A DNA stretch of 28,782 nucleotides. Source: DATKEH01 sp035546355 (GTDB taxonomy: Bacteria > Acidobacteriota > Thermoanaerobaculia > Multivoradales > JAIOJS01). The translations under genes were made by a program, and so were the position numbers. The notes below the pieces were generated by a model. That model was not told the origin of the DNA. It saw only the letters and a program-made list of their open reading frames with translations, and did no database searches. Shown piece after piece: positions 9,165 through 21,582 of the stretch. The DNA lies in NCBI GenBank assembly GCA_035546355.1, contig DATKEH010000016.1, forward strand, positions 1 through 28,782. The letters are read 5' to 3'. Every line of letters begins with the position of its first letter. The stretch's first letter is position 1.

Positions 9165-10178
9165 TCAGCCGATCTCGATGGCTATCTTGCCGAAGTGCCG
9201 GCCCGACGCCAGGTGGTGGAAGGCGGCGGGCGCCTCGGCGAACGGGAAGACGGCATCGACCACCGGCCGCAGCCGGTGGGCGGCAAAGGCCCGCAGCATC
9301 GCCTCGAAGGATTCGCGGTGCCCTACCAGGATGCCCTGCGCCCGCACCTGCTGCATGAGGATGGGGACCACCGACAGCGGCGCCTGCTGGCTCGACAGCA
9401 CGCCGATCACGCTCACCGTGCCCCCCAGCCGCACTGCTTTGAGCGACTGCGGCAGCGTCTCGGCGCCCCCCAGCTCGACCACGTGGTCGACCCCGGCGCC
9501 GCCGGTGAGCTGGCGGGCCCGCCGCCCCCACTCCGGGACCGCGCGGTAGTTGATCCCCTCCCAGGCGCCGAGCGCGCGGGCCCGCTCGAGCTTCTCGTCA
9601 CTGCTGGAGGTGGCGATCACCCGCGCTCCGCAGAGCCGGGCGATCTGCAGGGCGAACAGGGCGACGCCGCCGGTGCCCATGACCAGCACCGTGTCCCCGG
9701 CCTTGACGCCGCCGTGGGTGACCAGCGCGCTCCACGCCGTCACCGCGGCGCACGGCAGGGTGGCCGCCTCGAGATCGGTCAGGTAGTCGGGCAGCGGCAC
9801 GACGCCCTCCGCCGGCACCACCATCGCTTCGGCCAGCGTTCCGTCCAGCGGCCCGCCGAGCGTGGCCCGCACCCGCTCGCGCGTCGGCTCGCCGGCGATC
9901 CAGCGGGGAGCGAAGAGCGGGCAGACGCGGTCGCCGGGACGGCAGCGCTCGACGCCCTCGCCCACCGCCTCCACCACCGCCGACCCGTCCGAGCAGGGCA
10001 CCAGCGGCAGGGGTTGGCGGGGGTCGTACTCGCCGCGGACCATCAGCAGGTCGCGGTAGTTGGGCGAGGCGGCGCGCAGGCGCAGCCGCACCTCGCCCGG
10101 GCCCGGCTGCGGGTCGGCGCGCTCGGCCAGTCGCAGGTTGTCGAGGCCGAAGCTGCCGGCGACCTCCCAGGCCCTCAC
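9165..10178 (-). CDS. Medium-chain NAD(P)-dependent alcohol dehydrogenase / quinone reductase family
   Basis: 337 residues of the MDR superfamily. The N-terminal GroES-like fold has NYRDLLMVRGEYD and VPCSDGSAVVEAVGEGV; a loop DGTLAEAMVVPAEGVVPLPDYL follows. The Rossmann domain has AAVTAWSAL, VMGTGGVALFALQIARLCGARVIATSSS and EKLERARALGA. It lacks the structural-zinc cysteine cluster, so it is likely the zinc-independent, quinone-oxidoreductase-like branch. Its ATG overlaps the stop of the HIT gene as ATGA, so the two are co-translated. The substrate is unknown. The start is well set by the overlap and the conserved N-terminus. Confidence 0.9.
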   Translation of the reverse strand: MRAWEVAGSFGLDNLRLAERADPQPGPGEVRLRLRAASPNYRDLLMVRGEYDPRQPLPLVPCSDGSAVVEAVGEGVERCRPGDRVCPLFAPRWIAGEPTRERVRATLGGPLDGTLAEAMVVPAEGVVPLPDYLTDLEAATLPCAAVTAWSALVTHGGVKAGDTVLVMGTGGVALFALQIARLCGARVIATSSSDEKLERARALGAWEGINYRAVPEWGRRARQLTGGAGVDHVVELGGAETLPQSLKAVRLGGTVSVIGVLSSQQAPLSVVPILMQQVRAQGILVGHRESFEAMLRAFAAHRLRPVVDAVFPFAEAPAAFHHLASGRHFGKIAIEIG

Positions 10179-10600
10179 GAGCCGGGCGGCTCCTCGAGCG
10201 CCTGGCGGATCCGCGCCTGCAGCTCGCGGGCCCTCGCCTCGTCGAGGCTGCCCGCCCGCCAGCCGATGCCGAGGCCGCGCCCGCCGACGCGCGGGATGAT
10301 GTGGAAGTGCACGTGCAGCACCGCCTGGTGCGCCTCGGCGCCGTTGTTCTGCAACACGTTGTAGGCGGTGGCGCCGGTGGCCTCCAGCACCGCCCGGCAG
10401 AGCCGCGGCAGCAGCCGGCCGATCGCCGCCGCCGACTCGGCGGAGAGCTGGTGCAGCTGCGCGGCGCGCTCCTTGGGGATCACCAGCGTGTGGCCGTCGG
10501 CCAGCGGGCCGATGTCGAGGAAGGCGAGCACCTGCTCGTCCTCGTAGACGCGCCAGCAGGGGATCTCGCCGGACAGGATCTTGTCGAAGAGGGTGCCCAT
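10175..10600 (-). CDS. HIT family nucleotide hydrolase (HinT-like)
   Basis: 141 residues. The histidine triad HVHFH (96-100, HxHxH followed by IIPR) is the active site that hydrolyses nucleotidyl phosphoramidates and related AMP conjugates. Other family features are the N-terminal DKILSGEIPCWRVYEDE, FLDIGPLADGHTLVIPK and the YNVLQNNG segment. The length is typical. The frame stays open upstream to 10978, but that part is made of palindromic repeats and antisense of the next gene; homology begins at MGTLFDKI, so ATG 10600 is the start. An AGGAG lies very close (two bases) to it. It is probably co-transcribed with the reductase it overlaps. Confidence 0.93.
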   Translation of the reverse strand: MGTLFDKILSGEIPCWRVYEDEQVLAFLDIGPLADGHTLVIPKERAAQLHQLSAESAAAIGRLLPRLCRAVLEATGATAYNVLQNNGAEAHQAVLHVHFHIIPRVGGRGLGIGWRAGSLDEARARELQARIRQALEEPPGS

Positions 10601-10607
10601 GGCTCCT

Positions 10608-10613
10608 ATCTTA
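10608..10613 (-). promoter_or_regulatory. TAAGAT box seven bases before the HIT start
   Basis: On the minus strand TAAGAT ends seven bases before the ATG at 10600, a leaderless-type arrangement like that of the M50 and CDF genes. No clear -35 is seen; upstream lies the palindromic repeat array. Confidence 0.35.
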
Positions 10614-10635
10614 CGGCGCGCGTCGGGAGCGCCTC

Positions 10636-10720
10636 CTGACGGTCGTAGGGGCGGGCCTCCCTGGCCGTCGTAGGGGCGGGCCTCCCTGACGGTCGTAGGG
10701 GCGGGCCTCTGCGCCCGCCC
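10636..10720 (+). repeat. Three tandem 25-bp units of the palindromic element (type 3), last one complete
   Basis: Units at 10636-10660, 10661-10685 and 10686-10710 share CGTAGGGGCGGGCCTC and the leading CTGACGGT/CTGGCCGT. Only the third carries the second arm (GCGCCCGCCC to 10720), giving arms GGGCGGGC and GCCCGCCC around CTCTGC. The first two are half copies. The array lies between the divergent HIT and propeller genes. Confidence 0.9.
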
Positions 10721-10754
10721 GTCCGCTCCGGGTACAATGAAGCGGGGAGCCAGC

Positions 10755-12524
10755 ATGGAGCGAACGCCAGCCGAGGGAGCAACGGGTCCGCACGCCGTGA
10801 GGCGGTGGCATCGCGCCGTTGGCCTCGTGGCGCTGGGGTTCGGCGCCCTCGCCGCCCTGCAGCTCGCCGCCGCACCGGCCGCCGCGGCGCCGCCCTGGCG
10901 CACCGCCGACATCTCCGGCGGTGACGTCCGCAGCCTCGCCTTCGTCCCGGCCGATCCGCAGGTCGTGGTGGCCGGCACCGCCTCGGGTCAGGTCTATCTG
11001 TCGCGCGACGGTGGCGGGACCTGGCGCCACGCCGGGCGCGTGTACGCGCTCCCGGGCTGGGTGGTCGCGTCGCTGCACTTCGACGTCAACCGCCCGCAGC
11101 GGTTGTGGGCGGGGCTGCGCGGCATGTGGGGCGGTGGCGCGGTGGTGGCCTCCGACGATCTCGGCGCCAGCTGGGAGGTGCGGGCGGTGCGGCCCGACGA
11201 CGGCCTGTTCACCCTCTCCAGCGTGCCGGGAGAGGAGGGGAGGCTGGTGATCGGCACCGACTCCGGCGTGTGGGGGAGCGCCGACGACGGAGCCACCTGG
11301 CGGCACCTGTCGGCCGGCCATGCGGGGATCGTCGAGGTGTCCAGCCTGCTGGTCGACCCCCAGCGCCCGCAGATCCTCATCGCCGGCACCTTCCGCCGCG
11401 CCTACCGCAGCGACGACGGCGGCGCCACCTGGCGCGGCGTGTTCGACGGCATGGTCCTGGACAGCCAGATCTTCAGCCTGCAGCCGGTGCCGGGCAAGCC
11501 GGGGTCGGTGTGGGCCTCGACCTGCGGCTGGGTCTACCGCACTCTCGACCGCGGCGAGAGCTGGACCCGCTTCAAGGACGGACTGGCCGAGCGGCGCACG
11601 ACGAGCTTCCAGGTGCTCCCCAACGGGCGCCTGCTCGCCGGCACCGTGGCGGGGATGTACGTCTCCGACGACGGCGGCGCACGCTGGCAGCGCCGCTCGC
11701 GGGCGGACCTGGCGATCCTCGCCATCGCCCATCACCGCGCCCGGCCCGACGTGGTGCTGGCGGGCACCGAAGGGAGCGGGGTGTGGCGCTCCGAGGATGG
11801 CGGCACCACCTACCGACCGGCCAGCCGCGGCCTCACCAGCGCCCGCGTCTCGGCTCTCAGCGTGGGAGGCGACGAGCTGCTGGTGGCGGTCGCCCACGGC
11901 GGCCCGGTGTCGGGGATCTATGCCAGCCGCGATGGCGTGCGGCTGCTGCACCAGTTCGCCGACATCCCCACCGTGCTGGCGCTGGCGGCCGGCGGCGGCG
12001 AGCCGCTGGCGGCGACCGAACGGGGCCTCTTCCGGCGTCGCCAGGGCATCTGGCAGCGGGTGCCGGCGCTGGGCGAGACGCGCGTCGACCAGGTGCGGGT
12101 GGAGGGCGGCCGGGTGCTGGTGCGGACCGCCGACGGGGTGCTCGAGGAGCGGCAGCAGCGCTTCGAGCCCGCCGTGTCGCAGGCCTGGCGCGCCGCCTCG
12201 AGGGAGGGTAGCCACGGCGAGCTCACCGCCAGGTGGGAGGGGCAGGGCGCGGGGCGCAGCCGGCTGCTGCAGACCGGAAGCGAGGGCTACCCCCGGCTGG
12301 TCGTCGGCGAGGGGGAGGCCCGCCTGTATCGCGAGAGCGACGGCCGCTGGCACTCCCTGCGGCTCCCCTTCCCGGCCCGCGACGTGCTGGCCGCGGCGGT
12401 GTTTCGCGACCGGCTCTACCTCGGCACCAGCGGCTACGGTCTGGTCTCGGCAGCGCTGGACGAGCTGCTCGAGCCGGCCGGCGGCGGCTCCCCGGTCTCG
12501 GCCGGCGCTCCGCGCTCGCCGTAA
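10755..12524 (+). CDS. Secreted Asp-box (BNR/sortilin-like) beta-propeller protein
   Basis: 589 residues. An N-terminal signal peptide (Arg-rich, a long hydrophobic stretch, then PAAAA before PPW) directs export. The body holds at least seven Asp-box repeats of the form S-x-D-x-G-x-T-W, for example LSRDGGGTW, RSDDGGATW, RTLDRGESW and VSDDGGARW. These build turns in beta-propellers such as the sortilin/Vps10, BNR and Ycf48-like groups. No sialidase catalytic residues are evident. The later third loses the regular repeats. The ATG at 10755 follows GGGGAG by five bases and is preferred over ATG 10737, which has no ribosome site. The adenosyltransferase gene follows after 13 bases. A binding or scaffold role outside the cytoplasm is likely; the ligand is unknown. 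Confidence 0.85.
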   Translation: MERTPAEGATGPHAVRRWHRAVGLVALGFGALAALQLAAAPAAAAPPWRTADISGGDVRSLAFVPADPQVVVAGTASGQVYLSRDGGGTWRHAGRVYALPGWVVASLHFDVNRPQRLWAGLRGMWGGGAVVASDDLGASWEVRAVRPDDGLFTLSSVPGEEGRLVIGTDSGVWGSADDGATWRHLSAGHAGIVEVSSLLVDPQRPQILIAGTFRRAYRSDDGGATWRGVFDGMVLDSQIFSLQPVPGKPGSVWASTCGWVYRTLDRGESWTRFKDGLAERRTTSFQVLPNGRLLAGTVAGMYVSDDGGARWQRRSRADLAILAIAHHRARPDVVLAGTEGSGVWRSEDGGTTYRPASRGLTSARVSALSVGGDELLVAVAHGGPVSGIYASRDGVRLLHQFADIPTVLALAAGGGEPLAATERGLFRRRQGIWQRVPALGETRVDQVRVEGGRVLVRTADGVLEERQQRFEPAVSQAWRAASREGSHGELTARWEGQGAGRSRLLQTGSEGYPRLVVGEGEARLYRESDGRWHSLRLPFPARDVLAAAVFRDRLYLGTSGYGLVSAALDELLEPAGGGSPVSAGAPRSP

Positions 12525-12537
12525 GCTCTCCGGTCGC

Positions 12538-13101
12538 ATGCCGCGTATCACCCGGGTCTACACCCGCAAGGGAGACGACGGCACCACCGGCCTCGGCGGC
12601 GGCCAGCGCCTTGCCAAGGACGCGCTGCGCGTCGCCGCCTTCGGCACCGTCGACGAGCTGTCCTCCGCCCTCGGCGTCGCCCTCGCCAGCGGCCTGGACG
12701 CGCGCCTCACCGCGCCGCTGCAGGGCATCCAGAACGAGCTGTTCCACCTCGGCTCGGACCTGTGCGTGCTCGAGAGCGACAAGCCGCGGATGCCGGTGCC
12801 GCGCATCGAAGCCCGCCACGTGGAGGCCCTGGAGCGCCTCATGGACGCCCTGAGCGAGCAGCTGCCGCCGCTGGAGAACTTCGTGCTGCCGGGAGGGACT
12901 GCGGGGGCCGCCCACCTGCACCTGGCGCGTACGGTCTGCCGCCGCGCCGAGCGGCTGGCGGTGGCGCTGGCGCGCGCCGAGCCGGTCGGCGAGCAAGTGG
13001 TGCCCTACCTCAACCGTCTCTCCGACGCGCTGTTCGTGATGGCGCGCTACGAGAATCGCCAGCGCGGCGTTGCCGACGTGCTGTGGGACAGCCGGGCGTA
13101 G
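12538..13101 (+). CDS. PduO-type ATP:cob(I)alamin adenosyltransferase
   Basis: 187 residues. The enzyme transfers the adenosyl group from ATP to cob(I)alamin, making coenzyme B12. Family features in order: RVYTRKGDDGTTGLGGGQR (the N-terminal ATP-binding loop), AAFGTVDELSSALG (33-46), LQGIQNELFHLGSDL, FVLPGGTAGAAHLHLAR, the CRRAERLAVAL helix and YLNRLSDALFVMARYEN. All key segments are present and the length is normal. It follows the propeller gene on the same strand with 13 bases between, so they may be co-transcribed, though a functional link is not apparent. No B12-dependent enzyme is in view. Confidence 0.94.
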   Translation: MPRITRVYTRKGDDGTTGLGGGQRLAKDALRVAAFGTVDELSSALGVALASGLDARLTAPLQGIQNELFHLGSDLCVLESDKPRMPVPRIEARHVEALERLMDALSEQLPPLENFVLPGGTAGAAHLHLARTVCRRAERLAVALARAEPVGEQVVPYLNRLSDALFVMARYENRQRGVADVLWDSRA

Positions 13102-13117
13102 ACCCTCGCACCTCCCC

Positions 13118-13309
13118 GGGCCGGCGCGGAGGCCGGCCCCTACGACGGTCGCCTAGACCGCGATCGGTCGTAGGGGCGGCCCTCGGTCGTAGGGGCGGCC
13201 CTCTGTGGCCGCCCGTCCGGCGGCCCCTACGACGGTCGTCTGGGTCGCGATCGGTCGTAGGGGCGGCCCTCTGTGGCCGCCCGGGCCGGCGCGGAGGCCG
13301 GCCCCTACG
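13118..13309. repeat. Cluster of six palindromic elements in both orientations
   Basis: Copies: 13118-13144 minus (type 1), 13169-13184 plus (half, type 2), 13188-13214 plus (type 2), 13219-13233 minus (half), 13256-13282 plus (type 2) and 13283-13309 minus (type 1), the last two abutting. Type 2 has arms GGGCGGCC and GGCCGCCC around CTCTGT. The spacers are also partly repeated (GCGATCGGTCGTAGGGG twice). It fills the gap between convergent genes and may serve as a two-way transcription stop. Confidence 0.92.
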
Positions 13310-13886
13310 TTGCGGCCCGCGCCGCCAGCTCGGTCAGCGCCTGGCGCACCTTGCTGCGCGCCGCTGGCGCGTCCCAGTCGGTGGCGCCGACGAACTTCTC
13401 CGCCACCCGACCGTCCACCAGCAGGTAGGTCTCGGGGATCTTGTCCGTCCCGAACTTGCGCGCCACCTCCCACTGCGGATCGTAGAAGGAGCCGCCGCTG
13501 CCGCCGAGGAAGCGGTCGACGCGGTCCTGGCTCTCCGCCACCGCCACGAACAGCACGCGCAGCTGCGGCTCTCCCGCGTAGTCGGCCGCCAGCCGCTGCA
13601 GGGCCGGGGTCTCCTCGATACAGGGCGCGCACCAGGTGGCCCAGAAGTGCACCAGGGTCACCGGCGCCAGCTGCGAGGCCAGGGGGATCGGCTGCCCGTG
13701 GGCGTCCCGCAGGTACGCGCTCGGCACCGCCCCGGGATCGGCGCGCGGCCAGAACAGCGCCACCAGCGCGGCGACGGCCACGCCGACCACCAGCAGGCGC
13801 ACCTGCCGCTGCCGCGCCGCGTCCGGCCGCCTCTCGGCGGCGGGCTCGCTCGCCGGGCTCGTTGCCGCAGGGGTCATCGGATCCAT
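13305..13886 (-). CDS. Membrane-anchored TlpA/ResA-like thioredoxin-fold protein
   Basis: 193 residues. A short cytoplasmic N-terminus rich in Ala/Pro/Arg is followed by one transmembrane segment (about 30-46, LLVVGVAVAALVALFW) and a periplasmic thioredoxin-like domain. The domain has HFWATWCAPCIEETPALQ with the redox WCAPC, FVAVAESQDRV, and the cis-Pro loop at KIPETYLLVDGR. Such proteins reduce disulfides during cytochrome c maturation or in other exported proteins. GAGGAG lies five bases before the ATG at 13886. The TAG stop codon (13305-13307) lies inside a palindromic element, so the repeat has set the end of this protein. Confidence 0.9.
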   Translation of the reverse strand: MDPMTPAATSPASEPAAERRPDAARQRQVRLLVVGVAVAALVALFWPRADPGAVPSAYLRDAHGQPIPLASQLAPVTLVHFWATWCAPCIEETPALQRLAADYAGEPQLRVLFVAVAESQDRVDRFLGGSGGSFYDPQWEVARKFGTDKIPETYLLVDGRVAEKFVGATDWDAPAARSKVRQALTELAARAAT

Positions 13887-13916
13887 CGGCTCTCCTCTGC
13901 CGTCCGGCTCGCTTCG

Positions 13917-13931
13917 GGTCAGCTTTTGACC
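13917..13931. promoter_or_regulatory. Inverted repeat GGTCA-N5-TGACC over the kinase -35 box
   Basis: GGTCA (13917-13921) and TGACC (13927-13931) form an exact 5-bp inverted repeat with a 5-base centre. The right half coincides with the -35 hexamer TTGACC of the kinase-activator promoter, a good position for a dimeric repressor. The site lies in the divergent gap shared with the thioredoxin-like gene, which starts 31 bases away. Confidence 0.45.
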
Positions 13932-13954
13932 CCGCGAGGACACACCCCTAGAAT
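13926..13954 (+). promoter_or_regulatory. Sigma-70-type promoter of the kinase/sigma-54 activator gene
   Basis: TTGACC (13926-13931), a 17-base spacer, then TAGAAT (13949-13954): each hexamer matches the consensus at 5 of 6 and the spacing is ideal. RNA would start near 13961. AGGTGA (13962-13967) lies seven bases before the ATG at 13975. Confidence 0.75.
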
Positions 13955-13974
13955 ACCTGCTAGGTGATCCCGAC

Positions 13975-19221
<5,247 letters not shown>

Positions 19222-19255
19222 CCGGGCGCTGGCGGCCCCGGGCGCCCCGGGCCGT

Positions 19256-19343
19256 CGTAGGGGCCGGCCTCCGAGATGACCGTCGTAGGGGCCGGCCTCC
19301 GCGCCGGCCCGGGGACGGGCGGGGACAGAGCCCCGCCCCTACG
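19256..19343. repeat. Three palindromic elements upstream of tRNA-Ala
   Basis: A half copy of type 1 at 19256-19273 (plus), a full type 1 at 19284-19310 (plus), and a full type 4 at 19317-19343 (minus; read on its own strand, arms GGGCGGGG and CCCCGCCC around CTCTGT). They lie between the stop of the kinase-activator gene and the tRNA promoter, eleven bases before its -35 box. Confidence 0.9.
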
Positions 19344-19353
19344 ACCGGTCCCG

Positions 19354-19382
19354 TTGACAGCCGCCCGGGCGCTCACTACACT
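19354..19382 (+). promoter_or_regulatory. Sigma-70 promoter of tRNA-Ala
   Basis: A perfect -35 TTGACA (19354-19359), a 17-base spacer and -10 TACACT (19377-19382). The start would be near 19389, 14 bases before the mature tRNA. This is the best sigma-70 promoter in the window. Confidence 0.85.
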
Positions 19383-19402
19383 CCAGGGTTCCCAACGCGC
19401 GT

Positions 19403-19478
<76 letters not shown>

Positions 19479-19531
19479 ACCTCTTCTCCCCAGACCACCG
19501 GCGACGGCCCGCGCTCGCGCCTTCGCCGCCG

Positions 19532-19741
19532 TCAACCGCCGCCGGCGGCCTCGCTGCGGGGCTCGCGGGCGTGCCCGGCCAGCAGCTCGAGGAGCTGGTC
19601 GAGGTCGACCGGCTTGATCAGGTAGACGTCGCAGCCCGCCTCCCTGGCGCGCTCCCGGTCCTCGTCCAGGGCGTGCCCGGTGACGGCGATCACCGCCACC
19701 GAGCGGGTGGTGGCGAGGATCGTGCTGCTGCCGTCGTCCAT
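19532..19741 (-). CDS. Internally deleted CheY-like receiver protein
   Basis: 69 residues. The start MDDGSSTIL looks like the first strand of a receiver domain, where VVDDE would normally follow. Instead it runs directly into SVAVIAVTGHA, the fourth strand with its Thr (21), and then AREAGCDVYLIKPVDLDQLLELL with the conserved Lys43-Pro. Roughly 60-70 residues carrying the acidic pocket and the phospho-accepting Asp are missing, yet the frame is kept. AGGAGG lies seven bases before the ATG, an excellent ribosome site, so it is probably translated. It may be a decaying gene or a phosphorylation-independent decoy. A palindromic element begins about 30 bases upstream of its start. Confidence 0.6.
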   Translation of the reverse strand: MDDGSSTILATTRSVAVIAVTGHALDEDRERAREAGCDVYLIKPVDLDQLLELLAGHAREPRSEAAGGG

Positions 19742-19770
19742 GCTGCGACCTCCTGGCGCGCATTGTACGT

Positions 19771-19864
19771 CGTAGGGGCGGGGCTCCGTCCCCGCCCGTC
19801 CCCGGGGCCGGCGCGGAGGCCGGCCCCTACGACGGTCCGTGGCGTCGCGAGGCCGGCCCCTACG
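19771..19864. repeat. Three palindromic elements before the sulfotransferase-like gene end
   Basis: Full type 4 at 19771-19797 (plus; loop CTCCGT), full type 1 at 19804-19831 (minus; loop CTCCGC), and a half type 1 at 19847-19864 (minus). The half copy provides the TAG stop codon of the sulfotransferase-like gene at 19860-19862. Confidence 0.9.
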
Positions 19865-20603
19865 ACGGCTCGGGTGGAGCCAACCGCACCGCGTGCATCC
19901 GCTGGTAGTGCGCCAGGCACTGCTGGTAGACGCCCGCCAGCGCCGTCGGCACCGGCTCCTGCTTCGGCCGATAGGGCGCGAAGCCGGTCGAGCGCTCCAC
20001 CGCCTGGTACCAGTGCGGGGCCCACACGCCGTCCTGCGGGTGGCGGCCCGCCGGCCACGACAGCATCGCCTCGTCGAAGGCGACGCCGACGGCGGCGCAC
20101 AGCGCGGTCAGCGTCGCGCGCGGATCCTCCAGTACGTCGCGGGAGTCGACCACCGGCGGCGTCCTGCCCGTCGCCGCCGCCACCTCCTCGAACAGCGCCG
20201 TCTGCTGCGGGTACCCCAGGTCGCCGACCGTCGGCCGTGCGCGCACCCTGGCGTACGAGGGGATCACCTCGGCGGGGTGGCGGATGAGGAAGGCGTTCTG
20301 CAGCTCGCCGAGCCACTCGCGGCCCACCTCCGGGGTGAGGTGCAGCGTCATGTGCTTCTGGAACCACACCGCCTTGCCCTCCGGCACCGGGCCGGTGAGC
20401 CACTCCACCACCCGCCGCCAGTCGCCGTCGTAGGCGGCGACGACCTCCTCGCGCCCGGGGTGGTCGATGCCGGTGGTGGCCAGGTAGTGGGCGTAGAGCG
20501 GCTCGTCGGTGACGAAGGTGTCGGCGCGGCTCGACCAGGAGCGCATCATCGCGGTCGAGATGTTGCGCGGCCCGGACCACATGGCCAGCCGCAGCGCCCT
20601 CAC
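19860..20603 (-). CDS. Sulfotransferase-like P-loop protein paired with an aminotransferase
   Basis: 247 residues. The N-terminal MWSGPRNISTAMMRSW resembles the phosphosulfate-binding loop of PAPS sulfotransferases, and FLIRHPAEVIPSY resembles their second (3'-phosphate) motif. An HMTLHL segment and a C-terminal YQQCLAHYQRMHAVRL helix follow. The GTG start overlaps the aminotransferase stop as GTGA, so the two are coupled. From memory, plants carry related proteins in which such a domain is fused to a class IV aminotransferase, which would support a joint function. Whether it is a true sulfotransferase is open. The TAG stop comes from a palindromic element, so the original C-terminus may have been altered. 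Confidence 0.8.
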   Translation of the reverse strand: MRALRLAMWSGPRNISTAMMRSWSSRADTFVTDEPLYAHYLATTGIDHPGREEVVAAYDGDWRRVVEWLTGPVPEGKAVWFQKHMTLHLTPEVGREWLGELQNAFLIRHPAEVIPSYARVRARPTVGDLGYPQQTALFEEVAAATGRTPPVVDSRDVLEDPRATLTALCAAVGVAFDEAMLSWPAGRHPQDGVWAPHWYQAVERSTGFAPYRPKQEPVPTALAGVYQQCLAHYQRMHAVRLAPPEPS

Positions 20604-21520
20604 CCCGTCGCCTCCGGGAAGGGGGGCAGGGGGGTGCCGTCGCGCGCCGTGCGCTCGGCGTAGAGCGCCTGCAGGCGCCGGGTCAGCGGCCCCGGCCGCC
20701 CGTCGCCGATGCCGCGGCCGTCGAGCGCCAGCACCGGCGTCAGCTCGCCCATGGTGCCGCTGGTGAACATCTCCTGCGCCGCCCAGGCCTCGGCCAGCGT
20801 CACCCGCCGCTCGCTCGCCGGGATCCCCGCCTCGGCGGCGAGGGCCAGCACGGTGCGGCGGGTGATGCCGGGGAGGCAGCTGTCGGCGCTGGGGGTCACC
20901 AGCGCGCCGGCGGCGACCAGGAAGACGTTGGTGGCGTTGGTCTCGGCGAGGAAGCCGTCGACGTCGAGCATCAGCGCGTCGTCGGCGCCGGCGGCGTTGG
21001 CCTCGATCTTGGCGAGGATGTTGTTGAGCAGGTTGGCGTGGTGGATCTTCGAATCCAGGCACTGCGGGGCGTTGCGGCGCACCCCGGCGGTGATCAGGCG
21101 GATGCCGTCGCGGTCGTAGACCGGCGGCTTCCACTCCGCCAGCACGATCAGGCAGGGCCCGCCGCGGTTCAGCCGCGGGTCCATCCCCGAGGTCACCTTC
21201 TCGCCGCGCGTCAGGGTGAGCCGCACGTGCACCCCGTCGCGCATGCCGTTGGCCTCGAGCGTGCGCACCAGCGCTGCGGTTACCGCCTGCCGCGTCGGCA
21301 GCTCGGCGAAGGCCAGCGCCCGGGCGGAGGCGAGCAGGCGGTCGAGGTGCTCGTCGAGGGCGAAGATCCGCCCGCCGTAGACGCGCAGCCCCTCCCACAC
21401 CGCGTCGCCGCCCTGCACCGAGCTGTCGAACACCGACACCCGCGCCTCGCCGCGGGGGACCAGGCCTTCCCCCACCCACACCAGGATGGAGGCGTTGCGG
21501 GGATCGGCTCGCTGCAACAT
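20600..21520 (-). CDS. Class IV PLP aminotransferase (branched-chain / D-amino acid aminotransferase-like)
   Basis: 306 residues of fold-type IV PLP enzymes, the group of IlvE, D-amino acid aminotransferase and aminodeoxychorismate lyase. Visible features: VSVFDSSVQGGDAVWEGLRVY near the N-terminus, the PLP lysine in CLDSKIHHANLLNN (Lys158), LAETNATNVFLV, and the phosphate-binding CLPGITRRTVL. The ATG at 21520 is chosen because homology starts directly after it; a longer reading from 21583 runs into the divergent exporter start. It is coupled by overlap to the sulfotransferase-like gene, which argues against a simple housekeeping IlvE. Substrate unknown. Confidence 0.88.
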   Translation of the reverse strand: MLQRADPRNASILVWVGEGLVPRGEARVSVFDSSVQGGDAVWEGLRVYGGRIFALDEHLDRLLASARALAFAELPTRQAVTAALVRTLEANGMRDGVHVRLTLTRGEKVTSGMDPRLNRGGPCLIVLAEWKPPVYDRDGIRLITAGVRRNAPQCLDSKIHHANLLNNILAKIEANAAGADDALMLDVDGFLAETNATNVFLVAAGALVTPSADSCLPGITRRTVLALAAEAGIPASERRVTLAEAWAAQEMFTSGTMGELTPVLALDGRGIGDGRPGPLTRRLQALYAERTARDGTPLPPFPEATG

Positions 21521-21531
21521 GCGACGGCGCA

Positions 21532-21574
21532 AGCCTAGCAAAGCGCGGCCCGAGGCGCGGGCGGGGTGTAGCAT
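21532..21574. promoter_or_regulatory. Back-to-back -10 boxes in the aminotransferase/CDF gap
   Basis: The 62-bp divergent gap has TGCTAGGCT on the minus strand (TAGGCT at 21537-21532, extended -10 type), eleven bases before the aminotransferase ATG. On the plus strand TAGCAT (21569-21574) lies eight bases before the exporter ATG. Neither gene shows a Shine-Dalgarno, so near-leaderless messages are likely. No -35 is clear. Confidence 0.4.
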
Positions 21575-21582
21575 GCCCGGCA

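Noticed and set aside
10601..10978. Long N-terminal extension of the HIT protein
   Set aside because: It consists of translated palindromic repeats and antisense of the propeller gene; HIT homology starts at 10600.
12348..12360. Sigma-54-like TGGCAC...CTGC
   Set aside because: The spacing between the two elements is too short and the site is inside the propeller coding sequence.
13118..13309. CRISPR array
   Set aside because: Repeats are palindromic, alternate in orientation and have uneven gaps that are themselves repeated; no unique spacers and no cas genes are seen.
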